Assembly (NCBI GenBank): GCA_963717695.1
Contig: CAVQWR010000003.1
Location: 744,001 to 808,000 of the forward strand
DNA: 64,000 bases
Source of the DNA: CAIWHR01 sp963717695
GTDB lineage: Bacteria; Pseudomonadota; Gammaproteobacteria; Burkholderiales; Casimicrobiaceae
Reading direction: 5' to 3'
In this document: positions 8,320-17,723 of the stretch, piece by piece
How the letters are laid out: the number at the start of each line of letters is the position of its first letter
Position numbering within the stretch: the stretch's first letter is position 1
Translations under genes and position numbers: made by a program
The notes under the pieces: model-generated
What the model saw: only the letters and a program-made list of their open reading frames with translations
What the model was told of the DNA's origin: nothing
Database searches by the model: none

Positions 8320-10290
8320 CAGTCGCTCTCGTCCTCGCTGTCCTTGGCGGGCGCGGCGGCCGGCGGCGCGCCCTTCGTCTCGCCGGTCAGGTAATAGTCG
8401 AACACCTGGCGCGCGATCGGCGCCGCGGCCTGCGCGCCGAAGCCGCCGTTCTCGACCAGCACGGCGACCGCGATGCGCGGATTCGTCACCGGCGCGTAGG
8501 CGATGAACCACGCGTGGTCGCGCAGCCGCTCGTCGACCTTGTGCTCGCTGTACTTCTCGCCCTTCAGCGAGAACACCTGCGCGGTGCCGGTCTTGCCGGC
8601 GCTCACGTAGGCCGCGTCGACGAACGCGGACGCCGCGTGCCTTCCTTCTTCACGCCCGCCAGCGCGTTCTTGATGACCGCGAGATGCTCGGGCCGCACGT
8701 CGAGCGTGGTCGGCGGCGCCCGCTCGACATCGCGGACGTCGCCGGTCTTGAGACTCTGGATGCTCTTCACGAGGTGCGGCACATGGCCGACGCCGTCGTT
8801 GGCGATCATCGCGATCGCGTGCGCGAGCTGCATCGGCGTGAAGGCGTTGTAGCCCTGACCGATGCCGGCCGAGATCGAGTCGCCGAGGTACCACTTGCGT
8901 GCTCCTCGCCGCCGGAAGCGCTGCCGCTTCCACTCGCGCGACGGCAGCACGCCCGTGCGACCTCGCCCTCGATGTCGATGCCGGTCTGCGCGCCGAATCC
9001 CAGCTTGGCGAGAAAGCGCGCGGTGTCGTCGATGTCGGTCTCGCTGGCGAGCATGTAGTAGTAGGTGTCGCACGAGACGACGATCGACTTGTACATGTCG
9101 ACCGTGCCGTGGCCGCCGGGCTTGTCGTCGCGGAAGCGGTGCGCCTGTCCCGGGATCTGGAAGAAGCCGGGATCGAAGATCGTCTGCTGCGGCGTGCGCT
9201 TGCCGTTGACGAGCGCCGACAGCGCGAGGAACGGCTTGATCGTCGAGCCCGGCGGATACGCGCCGCGCAGCGGGCGGTTGAGCAGCGGCTTGTCCGGCGA
9301 TTCGTTCAACGCCTCCCAGTTCGCGGAGTCGATGCCGTCGACGAAGAGGTTGGGATCGAATCCCGGTCGCGACACGAACGCCAGCACGTCGCCGGTCGAC
9401 GGGCTCGATCGCGACCAGCGCGCCGCGGCGCGTCGCCGAATGCCTTCTCGGCGATCTCCTGCAGCTTGATGTCGATCGAGAGCCTGAGGTTGTTGCCGGA
9501 GACGGGCGGCGTGCGCGACAGCGTGCGCACGGCGCGGCCGCCGGCGTCGACCTCGACCTCCTCGAAGCCCGTCTTGCCGTGGAGGTCGCGCTCGTAGGAC
9601 GACTCGAGCCCGACCTTGCCGATGTAGTCGGAGCCCTTGTAGTTGGCGACGCTGTCCCACTGCTCGATGCGCCCGACGTCGCGCGTCGTTGATGCGGCCG
9701 ATGTAGCCGACCACGTGCGAGGCGATCTCGCCGTACGGGTACTGGCGGAACAGCCGCGCCTTGATCTCGACGCCGGGAAAGCGGTAGCGGTTGACCGCGA
9801 AGCGCGCGACCTCCTCGTCGGAAAGGCGCGTGCGCAGCGGCAGGCTCTCGAAGTTCTTCGATTCGTCCAGCAGCTTGCGAAAGCGCTTGCGGTCGCGCGG
9901 CTGCACGTCGACGATTTCGGCGAGCGCGTCGATCGTCGCGTCGAGGTCCTTGACGCGCGCCGGCTGGATCTCCAGCGTGTACGCGGAATAGCTCTGCGCG
10001 AGCACCACGCCGTTGCGGTCGGTGATGACGCCGCGGTTCGGCACGATCGGCACGATCGCGATGCGGTTGGTCTCGGCGAGCGTCTGGTAATGGCGGTGCT
10101 GCACGACCTGCAGGTAGACGAAGCGCGCGAACAGCCCGCCGAAGCCGCCAGCACGACGACACCGGCCACGCCGAGCCGGCGCCGGAAGAGGAAGACCTCG
10201 CGCTCGGGATTGCGCAGCTCGTTCGAGCCGAAGCTCCCGCGGTAATCGCGGTTGCGCCCCTTCGCGGCTGAAGAGCAGGCGTCGCGCCAT
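8319..10290 (-). CDS. mrdA: Penicillin-binding protein 2, transpeptidase, frame broken several times
   Basis: Periplasmic class B PBP that cross-links peptidoglycan in the elongation complex with RodA and MreBCD. The order is a short cytoplasmic start (MARRLLFSREG), one membrane anchor (RRLGVAGVVVLAAFGGLFARFVYLQ, split by a shift), a dimerisation region (VVQHRHYQTLAETNR, NRGVITDRNGVVLA) and the transpeptidase. All three catalytic motifs are present: STIK (YPPGSTIKPFLAL), SCD as SxN equivalent, and KTGT. At least six frame changes (near 10265, 10150, 9690, 9435, 8945 and 8640) separate clearly homologous blocks. The tail is rich in Ala/Pro/Asp (KGAPPAAAPAKDSEDESD). It ends in TGATG with rodA. 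Confidence 0.88.
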
Positions 10291-10303
10291 CGGGATCGCC
10301 GGG

Positions 10304-10845
10304 TCAGAGCTCGGAGGACGAGCGCCGCGGCCGCTGCGGCCACTGCAGCAGCACCGAGATCACCGGCCAGAGCAGCGCGCCGACGAGCGGCGGGGCCAGC
10401 ATACATCCAGCGCGGCAGCGGCGCGCCGCCGACGACGCGGATGAGGAGCACCAGCGCCGCGCACAGGAAGAGCAGCACCGCGACCTGCGCCGCCTGCTGC
10501 CACAGCGGGAAAGCGCAGCACGCGGCGGCGGAAATATTCGGCGGCATAGGCGAGCAACGCGTACGCGAGCGCGTGCTGGCCGAACAGCGTCGCGTCGCCG
10601 ACGTCCATCACCAGGCCGACGCACCAGGCGATGCCGACGCCGACGTAGCGCGGCTCCTGGATGCACCAGTAGAGCAGCACCAGCGCGAGAAAGTCGGGCC
10701 GCAGCGCCAGCGCCACGGCCGTGAGCGGCACCAGGTTCGCGAGCAGGCCGGCGATCAGCGTGGCGACGATGAACCACGGCCGTGCCGGCCGCAGGATCTC
10801 CTCCGCGCCCGCGGGACCGAGCGACGCCATGTTGGGCAGCGCCAT
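10304..10845 (-). CDS. mreD: MreD, rod-shape membrane protein, two frame disruptions
   Basis: Small polytopic inner-membrane protein of the elongation complex. Hydrophobic segments are visible in RPWFIVATLIAGLLANLVPL, ALRPDFLALVLLYWCIQEPR and VGVGIAWCVGLVMDVGDA. The last is the most conserved MreD patch (GLxxDxxxxxxLGxxAL), here followed by LFGQHALAYALLAYAAEYFRRR. The C-terminal half lies in two other frames after shifts near 10510 and 10400, ending PRRSSSEL. Its ATG shares a base with the mreC stop (TGATG), so mreC and mreD are translationally coupled. The gap to mrdA is 13 bases. Confidence 0.82.
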
Positions 10846-11764
10846 CAGCCGCCCCTCCGGCGGCCCTTGCCCGGCCGCTTTCCGCTGTCCGGCTCGGCGG
10901 GCTCCTCGGGCCGCGCGGGCAGCGCCGTCGACGGCCGAGCACCAGCAGGTACTCGCTGCGGTCGACGCCGGCGAGCGGCTTCGCCGTGATGCGCGCGAAC
11001 ATCTGCCCGGTCTCGCGCTCGAGCGTTGCGACCTGCGCGACCGGCAGTCCCGGCGGATACGTGCCGTCGATGCCGGAGGTGACCAGCACGTCGCCGACCG
11101 CGATGTCGGCGTTGGGCGCCATGAAGCGAAGCTCGGGGGAATGCCCGGCGCCGGCGCCGAACAGCACCGAGCGCACGCCGCTGCGCTCGACCTTGACCGG
11201 CACCGCGTGATCCTTGTCGGTGACGAGCGTCACCTCCGCCATGCACGAGAAGACGCGCGTGACCTGGCCGACGACGCCCTGCGCGTCGATGACCGCGCGG
11301 CCCGGCGCGATGTCATCGGCCGCGCCCTTGTTGACGAAGAGCTTCTGCGTGAACGGATCGCGCCCGTAGTAGAGCACCTCGACCGCGGTGGCGGCGCCGG
11401 CGTAGCGGTCGCGCAGCGCAAGGAGCTTCCGCAGCGTGGCGTTGTCGTGCTCGACGTCGGGAACCCGCTGCGCGAGCGCCGACTGCTCGACCAGCTGACG
11501 CTTCAGCGCCGCGTTCTCGTCGATCAGCCGATGCTGCGCGATGAAGTAGTTGCCGACCCAGTCGAACGCCTCGCCCGGCATCTGCGCCGCGCGCTGCAGC
11601 GGATAGATGATCACCGCCGCGACGCGGCGGACGTTCTCGAGATAGCGGTAGCGCGTGTCGAGGAACAGCAGCGCGAGCGACAGCACGCCGAAGAATGCGA
11701 GCCGCGCGAGCGGCGAGGGACCGCGATGAAAGAACGCGGGCGGCTCGGCATGGATGTGGCGCAT
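10845..11764 (-). CDS. mreC: MreC, rod-shape-determining periplasmic scaffold
   Basis: Bitopic protein that links cytoplasmic MreB to periplasmic PBP2. After a 20-residue cytoplasmic start there is one membrane segment (LARLAFFGVLSLALLFLDTRY). A coiled coil follows (HRLIDENAALKRQLVEQSALAQRVPDVEHDNATLRKLLAL), then the beta-rich MreC core, with conserved pieces DAQGVVGQVTRVF, VTLVTDKDHAVPV and VLVTSGIDGTYPPGLPVAQV. One frameshift near 10935 separates the core from a basic tail (EEPAEPDSGKRPGKGRRRGG). It follows mreB after a 132-base gap and is probably transcribed with it. Confidence 0.88.
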
Positions 11765-11896
11765 GGGAAAGCGGGTAGCGCGCGCGTGTCAGCCGGCGCG
11801 GCGGCGACGATGCGGGAGGTGCGAACGCAACGGTCGGATCCGTGCCGGATCGCGCGGTCGACGTGAGGCCGGACGGGCGCCCACTGCGGGCCGGGC

Positions 11897-12940
11897 TCAG
11901 TCCGACGTGAAGATCGTGACGAGCTTGTCCATGTTCTCGAGCGCCTTGCCGCAGCCGCGCACGACGCACGTCAGCGGATCGTCGGCGACGATCACCGGCA
12001 GTCCCGTCTCTTCCATCAGCAGCCGGTCGACGTCGCGCAGCAGCGCGCCGCCGCCGGTCAGCACCATCCCGCGCTCGGCGATGTCGGCGCCGAGCTCCGG
12101 CGGCGTGCGCTCGAGCGCGCTCTTCACCGCCGACACGATGCTGTTGAGCGGATCGGTCAGCGCTTCGAGGATTTCGTTCGACGACACGGTGAAGCTGCGC
12201 GGAATGCCCTCGGCGAGGTTGCGCCCCTTCACTTCCATCTCCTTCACCTCGGAGCCGGGGAACGCGGAGCCGATCGTCTTCTTGATCGTCTCGGCGGTGG
12301 TCTCGCCGATCAGCATGCCGTAGTTGCGGCGGATGTAGTTGACGATCGCCTCGTCGAACTTGTCGCCGCCGACGCGCACGCTGCCGGAGTACACCATGCC
12401 GCCCAGCGAGATCACGCCGACTTCCGTCGTGCCGCCGCCGATGTCGACGACCATCGATCCCGTCGCATCCGAGATCGGCAGGTCGGCGCCGATCGCCGCC
12501 GCCATCGGCTCCTCGATGAGGTAGACCTTCGACGCGCCCGCGCCGAGCGCGGATTCGCGGATCGCGCGGCGCTCGACCTGCGTCGAGCCGCACGGGACGC
12601 AGATGATGATGCGCGGGGACGGCGAGAACAGGCGCGAGTCGAGCACCTTCTTGATGAACTGCTTCAGCATCTGCTCGGTGACGGTGAAGTCGGCGATGAC
12701 GCCGTCCTTCATCGGCCGGATCGCCGTGATGTTGCCCGGCGTGCGGCCCAGCATCTGCTTCGCGGCGAGCCCGACTTCCTGGATGACCTTCTTGCCGTTC
12801 GGGCCGCCTTCCTGGCGGATCGCGACGACCGACGGCTCGTTCAGCACGATCCCCTTGCCGCGCACGTAGATCAGCGTGTTGGCGGTGCCGAGGTCGATCG
12901 CGAGGTCGCTGGAAAAATAGCCTTTGAAAAACTGGAACAT
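11897..12940 (-). CDS. mreB: MreB, actin-like cell-shape protein
   Basis: Complete 347-residue bacterial actin that forms membrane-bound filaments and positions the elongation machinery. Phosphate 1 motif is AIDLGTANTLIYVRGKG, phosphate 2 motif is MVVDIGGGTTEVGVISLGG, and the adenosine motif region is MVLTGGGALLRDVDRLL. The N-terminal MFQFFKGYFSS is the usual amphipathic membrane-binding segment. There are no frame problems, in contrast with the genes downstream. It is the first gene of the mreBCD-mrdA-rodA series and diverges from gatC across 218 bases that hold the likely promoters. Confidence 0.97.
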   Translation of the reverse strand: MFQFFKGYFSSDLAIDLGTANTLIYVRGKGIVLNEPSVVAIRQEGGPNGKKVIQEVGLAAKQMLGRTPGNITAIRPMKDGVIADFTVTEQMLKQFIKKVLDSRLFSPSPRIIICVPCGSTQVERRAIRESALGAGASKVYLIEEPMAAAIGADLPISDATGSMVVDIGGGTTEVGVISLGGMVYSGSVRVGGDKFDEAIVNYIRRNYGMLIGETTAETIKKTIGSAFPGSEVKEMEVKGRNLAEGIPRSFTVSSNEILEALTDPLNSIVSAVKSALERTPPELGADIAERGMVLTGGGALLRDVDRLLMEETGLPVIVADDPLTCVVRGCGKALENMDKLVTIFTSD

Positions 12941-13158
12941 GAAGACAATGGCCCGAAATGGCGCGGAGCGCCGAGATTGTGCATCGGCGTGCTCCGAAGA
13001 GTTGGAAACCGGTGCCGCGTCGAAGCGCGGCGCCTGCTCAAGAATATGACATTATGATACCCTAACGTGCTTTGCCCCTGCACTGATTTCGCGCGGAAAT
13101 CCGCGTCCGGCTCCGGTCCGGACTGCCCGCACCCCCCGCACCGCGCCCGCCCGATTCC
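12941..13158. promoter_or_regulatory. Divergent intergenic region between mreB and gatC
   Basis: This 218-base gap separates two divergent operons and must hold promoters for both. The only AT-rich island is at about 13036-13066 (agaatatgacattatgatac). It contains TATGAT at 13053-13058 as a candidate plus-strand -10 box for gatC, and TATCAT/CATAAT on the other strand for mreB. No convincing -35 hexamer sits at the right distance for either, so the exact start sites are not assigned. An inverted GC-rich element (gcgtcgaagcgcggcgcc) lies just upstream of the island. Confidence 0.4.
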
Positions 13159-13446
13159 ATGACGATCTCCATCGCCGACGTCCAGCGCATCGCCCATCTC
13201 GCCCGTATCGAGATCGACGCCGGGGAGGCGGCCGAAGTGCGCGTCAAGCTCGATGCGATCTTCGCGCTGATCGATGAGCTCAACGCCGTCGACACGGCCG
13301 GCGTGGTGCCGATGGCCCACGCGCAGGACCTCATGCTGCCGCTGCGCGCCGACGTCGTGTCGGAGACCGATCAGCATGCGCTCTTCCAGGCGCTGGCCCC
13401 CGCCGTCGAGGACGGGCTCTACCTCGTGCCGAAGGTGATCGAATGA
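13159..13446 (+). CDS. gatC: Aspartyl/glutamyl-tRNA amidotransferase subunit C
   Basis: 95-residue small subunit of the GatCAB complex, which converts misacylated Glu-tRNA(Gln) and/or Asp-tRNA(Asn) to the correct amide form. Family pattern is evident: IADVQRIAHLARIEIDAGEA at the start, LDAIFALIDELNAVDT in the middle and LRADVVSETDQHALFQ towards the end. GatC wraps around GatA and holds the complex together. It is the first gene of gatC-gatA-gatB, but unusually about 310 bases of repeat-bearing sequence separate it from gatA. Confidence 0.95.
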   Translation: MTISIADVQRIAHLARIEIDAGEAAEVRVKLDAIFALIDELNAVDTAGVVPMAHAQDLMLPLRADVVSETDQHALFQALAPAVEDGLYLVPKVIE

Positions 13447-13498
13447 GCGAGCGGGGCGAAGCCGAGGACGCCAGCGCGAGCAGGGCGAAGCCCAGGCC

Positions 13499-13684
13499 CG
13501 AAGGGCGCGTCTGCGAGCGCGGGTGGCGCCCGACGCACGGACCCGTCCGCATGTCTCGACCTTCCAGGGAGGGCGCACCGAAGGGCGCGTCTGCGAGCGC
13601 GGGTGGCGCCCGACGCACGGACCGTCCGCATGTCTGGACCTTCCAAGGAGGGCGCACCGAAGGGCGCGTCCGCGAGCGAATGAG
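13499..13684. repeat. Tandem repeat of about 80 bp between gatC and gatA
   Basis: Two nearly identical copies, 13499-13578 (80 bp) and 13579-13657 (79 bp), are followed by a partial third copy from 13658 that degenerates after about 27 bases. Each unit begins cgaagggcgcgtctgcgagc and ends cagggagggcgcac. The copies differ by one deleted C and a few substitutions. Inside each unit gcgtc and gacgc can pair around a ggg...gccc core, so each copy may form a GC-rich hairpin. The array makes apparent frames in several phases but none resembles a protein. It looks like a REP-type intergenic repeat. Confidence 0.8.
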
Positions 13685-13758
13685 GGCGGCCGACAGCTTC
13701 GCATTTCGCGCTCCGCAATACCGTGCGGAGGCCGCGGTGTGATCACGACCGGTACGCC

Positions 13759-15245
13759 ATGATTCCCGGCACCATCGCCGAGCTGTCGGCGGCCCTCCGC
13801 GCCCGGCGGCTGTCCGCGTCGAGCTGACCGACACCGTGCTCGACCGGATCGAGGCGCTCGGCCCGCCATTGAACGCGTTCATCACCGTCGACCCCGAGGG
13901 CGCGCGCGCTGCCGCGCGGGCCGCCGATGCGCGCATCGCGGCAGGCGCCGCCGATCCGCTCACCGGCATTCCGGTCGCGCACAAGGACGTGCTGATGACG
14001 GCGGGCCTTCGCACCACGTGCGGCTCGCGAATGCTGGAAAAGTTCACCGCGCCCTACGACGCCTTCGTCGTCGAGGGGCTCAGGAAAGCGGGCACCGTGC
14101 TGGTCGGCAAGACCAACATGGACGAGTTCGCGATGGGCTCGTCGAACGAGACGTCGTATTTCGGGCCGGTGAAAAACCCGTGGAACCTCGATTACGTGCC
14201 GGGCGGCAGTTCGGGCGGCTCGGCCGCGGCGGTCGCGGCGCGGCTCGTTCCGGCCGCAACCGGCACCGACACCGGCGGGTCGATCCGCCAGCCGGCGGCA
14301 CTGACCGGCATCTGCGGCATCAAGCCGACCTACGGCGTGTGCTCGCGCTACGGCCTCATCGCCTTCGCATCGAGCCTCGACCAGGCGGGACCGTTCGCGC
14401 AGACTGCCGAGGATTGCGCGCTGCTGCTGAACGCGATGGCGGGCCACGACCCGCGCGACTCCACGTCGCTGCCGCGACCGGGCGAGGATTACACGCGGCT
14501 CTTCCGCGAAGCCGCAGGGGGGAAGCCGCTCGCCGGATTGCGCATCGGCCTTCCGAAGGAATTCGTCGGCGCCGGAACCGATCCCGACGTGGCCGCCGCG
14601 ATGGACGCGGCAATGGCGGAGTTTCGCGCGCTCGGCGCGACGACGGTCGACGTCACGCTTCCGAACGTCAATCTCTCGGTGCCGGTCTACTACGTGATCG
14701 CGCCGGCGGAAGCGTCGTCGAACCTGTCGCGCTTCGATGGCGTGCGCTACGGCCACCGCGCGGAGAAGTACACGGACCTTTCCGACATGTACCGGAAGTC
14801 GCGCGCCGAGGGCTTCGGCGCCGAGGTGAAGCGGCGGATCCTCGTCGGCACGTACGTGCTCTCGCACGGCTACTACGACGCGTACTACCTCAAGGCGCAG
14901 CAGGTGCGCCGGCTGATCGCCGAGGGCTTCCGTCACGCGTACGAGCACTGCGACGTGATCGTGGGGCCGACTGCGCCATCGGCCGCGTTCAGGATCGGCG
15001 CGAAGTCGGCCGACCCGGTGCAGATGTATCTCAACGACATCTTCACCATCGCCGCCAACCTGACCGGCGCACCTGCCATGTCCATCCCTTGCGGGTTCGA
15101 CCGCAACGGCCTGCCGATAGGACTGCAGCTGCAGGGCAATTATTTCGCCGAGGCGCAGTTGCTCAACGTCGCGCACCAATTCCAGCAGGCGACCGACTGG
15201 CACCGTCGTGTGCCTGCAATGGCGGCCGGAAAAGGAAGCGCGTGA
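13759..15245 (+). CDS. gatA: Aspartyl/glutamyl-tRNA amidotransferase subunit A
   Basis: Amidase subunit of GatCAB that releases ammonia from glutamine. The Ser-cisSer-Lys site is visible: the Lys in PVAHKDVLMTAG, and the Ser residues in the Gly/Ser-rich signature GGSSGGSAAAVAARL and in TGTDTGGSIRQPAALTG. Start ATG 13759 gives MIPGTIAELSAALRARRLSA, and one lost base near 13820 shifts the frame into ELTDTVLDRIEALGPPLNAF. The C-terminal part (GAPAMSIPCGFDRNGLPIGLQL) is typical. Its stop shares a base with the gatB start (TGATG). Length is about 495 residues after correction, normal for GatA. Confidence 0.93.
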
Positions 15246-16701
15246 TGACGAAGTGGGAAGTCGTCATCGGACTCGAGACGCACGCGCAGCTGTCCACCGC
15301 GGCGAAGATCTTCTCGGGGGCGTCGACGGCGTTCGGCGCGGCGCCGAATACACAGGCTTGCGCCGTCGACATCGCGCTTCCGGGCGTGCTGCCGGTGCTG
15401 AACAGCGGTGCGGTCGAGCGCGCGATCCGCTTCGGTCTCGCCGTCGGCGCGACGATCAATCCGCGCAGCGTGTTCGCGCGCAAGAACTACTTCTACCCGG
15501 ATCTGCCGAAGGGCTACCAGATCTCGCAGTACGAGATTCCGGTCGTGCAGGGCGGCGCGCTGACGATCCGCACCAGGGATGGCGAAAAGTCGATCCGTCT
15601 CACCCGCGCGCATCTCGAGGAGGACGCCGGCAAGAGCCTGCACGAGGATTTCCACGGCATGACCGGCATCGACCTCAACCGCGCCGGCACGCCGCTGCTC
15701 GAGATCGTCTCCGAGCCGGACCTGCGGAGCTCGGACGAGGCGGTGGCCTACGCGAAGACGCTGCACGCGCTGGTCCAGTGGATCGGCATCTGCGACGGCA
15801 ACATGCAGGAGGGCAGCTTCCGCTGCGACGCCAATGTCTCGGTGCGCCTCGCCGGCGCCGAGAAGCTCGGCACGCGCGGCGAGATCAAGAACCTCAACAG
15901 CTTCCGGTTCATGCACGATGCCATCGAGTTCGAGGTGCGGCGCCAGATCGAGCTGATCGAGGACGGCGGCACCGTCGTGCAGGAAACGCGGCTCTATGAC
16001 CCCGACCGCGGCGAGACGCGGTCGATGCGCAGCAAGGAAGACGCGCAGGATTACCGCTACTTTCCCGATCCCGGACCTGCCGCCGCTCGTGATCGACGAG
16101 CGAATGGATCGCGCGAGTCGCGAAGTCCGACTGCCGGAACTGCCGGCAGCGATGCAGAGCACGACTTCGTGGCACAGCACGGCATCACCGAATACGACGC
16201 GACGCATGCTTACCGGAAGCCGCGCCCTCGTCGATTACTTCGAGACAGGCCGTCAAAGCGCTGCAGGCCGGCGATGCCGCCACGAGCAAGCTCGTCGCGA
16301 ACTGGGTGCTGGGCGAATTGTCGGCCGCGCTCAACAAGGCCGAGATCGACATCGCGCGCGCGCCGGTGCCGCCGGCGCAGCTCGCGGCGCTTCTCGCGCG
16401 CATCCGCGACAACACGATTTCCGGCAAGATTGCCAAGGACGTCTTCGAGGCGATGTGGGCGGGCGAAGGCGAGCCCGACGCGATCATCGCCGCGAAGGGG
16501 CTGACGCAGATTTCCGACGCGGGCGCGATCGACGAGATCGTCGACGCCGTGCTCGCCGCGAACGCCGCAATCGTCGCCGAATTCCACGCCGGGAAAGAGA
16601 AGGCGTTCAATTCGCTCGTCGGCAAGGTGATGGCCGCCTCCAAGGGCAAGGCCAATCCCGCGACGGTCAACGCCGTGTTGCGAAAGAAGCTCGGCGGGTA
16701 G
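15245..16701 (+). CDS. gatB: Aspartyl/glutamyl-tRNA amidotransferase subunit B, frame-broken
   Basis: Kinase/transamidase subunit of GatCAB that activates the misacylated tRNA with ATP and binds the tRNA. The N-terminal catalytic cradle has WEVVIGLETHAQLSTAAKIF, ARKNYFYPDLPKGYQISQYE and the acidic LLEIVSEPDLRSSDEAVAY. The frame is lost near 16070 within YFPDPDLPPLVI and shifts again between about 16130 and 16250. It recovers as ALVDYFETAVKALQAG and runs through the YqeY-like C-terminal domain (NTISGKIAKDVFEAMWAGEG, KGKANPATVNAVLRKKLGG). It is translationally coupled to gatA. Given its essential role, indel errors are more likely than a real pseudogene. Confidence 0.92.
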
Positions 16702-16772
16702 TTGGCCGGGACGGCGCCGCGCGGCGCCCGCGCCTCGAAAAAGCAAACGGGACGCAGGATCACGCCCGCGCG

Positions 16773-17696
16773 CTAGGTCGCGTCGCCGTCGCCGCTCGCG
16801 CCAACAGCCGCAAGCTTCGCGCCGCAATCCTTGCAGAAGCGCGCGTCGACGTCATGACCCTCGGACAGGCACTCGGGGCAGGTGCGCGTCGTCGGCGCGC
16901 GCGCGCCGAGGCGCCGCACCGTCATCTCGGCGCTGACGATGCCGGTCGGCACCGCGAGAATTCCCCAGCCCAGCAGCATCATCAGCGACGCGATGACGCG
17001 GCCCGCCGTCGTGTGCGGCGTGATGTCCCCGTAGCCCACCGTGGTCAGCGTGACGATCGCCCAATAGATGCCCGCCGGGATGCTCGTGTAGCCGTTCTGC
17101 GGACCTTCGACGACATACATCAGCGTTCCCATCACGAGCACGATCATCAGCACGATCGACAGGAATATAAGGATCTTGCGGCGGGACGCCGCCAGCGCCT
17201 CGCCCAGCGCGCGATACTCGCCGAGATACGCCGTCAGCTTGAACACTCGCAGCAGGCGAATGAGCCGCAGGATCCGCACATCGAGCAGCAGCTCCGCCTG
17301 CGGCACCAGCAGTGCGACGTAGGTCGGCAGAATGGAAAGCAGATCGATGATGCCGTAGAAACTCGTCGCGTAGCGCCATGGGCGCCGCACGCAGGCGAGG
17401 CGAAGCGCGTATTCGGCAGTGAACAGAAGCGTTACCGACCATTCCAGAACGTCGAAGACGCCGCCCCAGCGCTGCGCCAGCGACTCGACGCTGTCGGCGA
17501 TGACGATGGCCACGCTCGCGAGGATGGCCGCGATCAACAGCACGTCGAAACGCCGGCCAGCGGGCGTCTCGGCCTCGAAGATGACGGTATAGGCACGCAG
17601 CCGCCACCCGCCCTCCGGGCGGCCGAATTGTTCCTGCGCCATCGCCGCGTACGGAGTCGCGGCTGCGGCGCGGGGCGGCGTGAAATTCGCAGACAT
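16773..17696 (-). CDS. Voltage-sensor-type potassium channel with C-terminal zinc ribbon
   Basis: 307-residue ion channel subunit (Ion_trans family). After a cytoplasmic start come S1-S4: RFDVLLIAAILASVAIVIAD, VLEWSVTLLFTAEYALRLA, YGIIDLLSILPTYVALL and the positively charged S4 VRILRLIRLLRVFKLTAYLG. S5 follows, then the pore helix and selectivity filter LTTVGYGDITPHT, and S6 (IASLMMLLGWGILAVPTGIVSAE). TVGYGD predicts K+ selectivity. The last 45 residues carry paired Cys (TCPECLSEG and FCKDCGAKL), a zinc-ribbon of the kind common in bacterial channel relatives. It probably senses membrane potential. It is convergent with gatB and lies 27 bases downstream of ettA. Confidence 0.9.
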   Translation of the reverse strand: MSANFTPPRAAAATPYAAMAQEQFGRPEGGWRLRAYTVIFEAETPAGRRFDVLLIAAILASVAIVIADSVESLAQRWGGVFDVLEWSVTLLFTAEYALRLACVRRPWRYATSFYGIIDLLSILPTYVALLVPQAELLLDVRILRLIRLLRVFKLTAYLGEYRALGEALAASRRKILIFLSIVLMIVLVMGTLMYVVEGPQNGYTSIPAGIYWAIVTLTTVGYGDITPHTTAGRVIASLMMLLGWGILAVPTGIVSAEMTVRRLGARAPTTRTCPECLSEGHDVDARFCKDCGAKLAAVGASGDGDAT

Positions 17697-17723
17697 CGCT
17701 CGCCTCCGGATTTCCCGGGTGAC

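Noticed and set aside
13499..13684. The 80-bp repeats as a small CRISPR array
   Set aside because: The units are directly adjacent with no unique spacers, the copies diverge only by point changes, and no cas genes are near.
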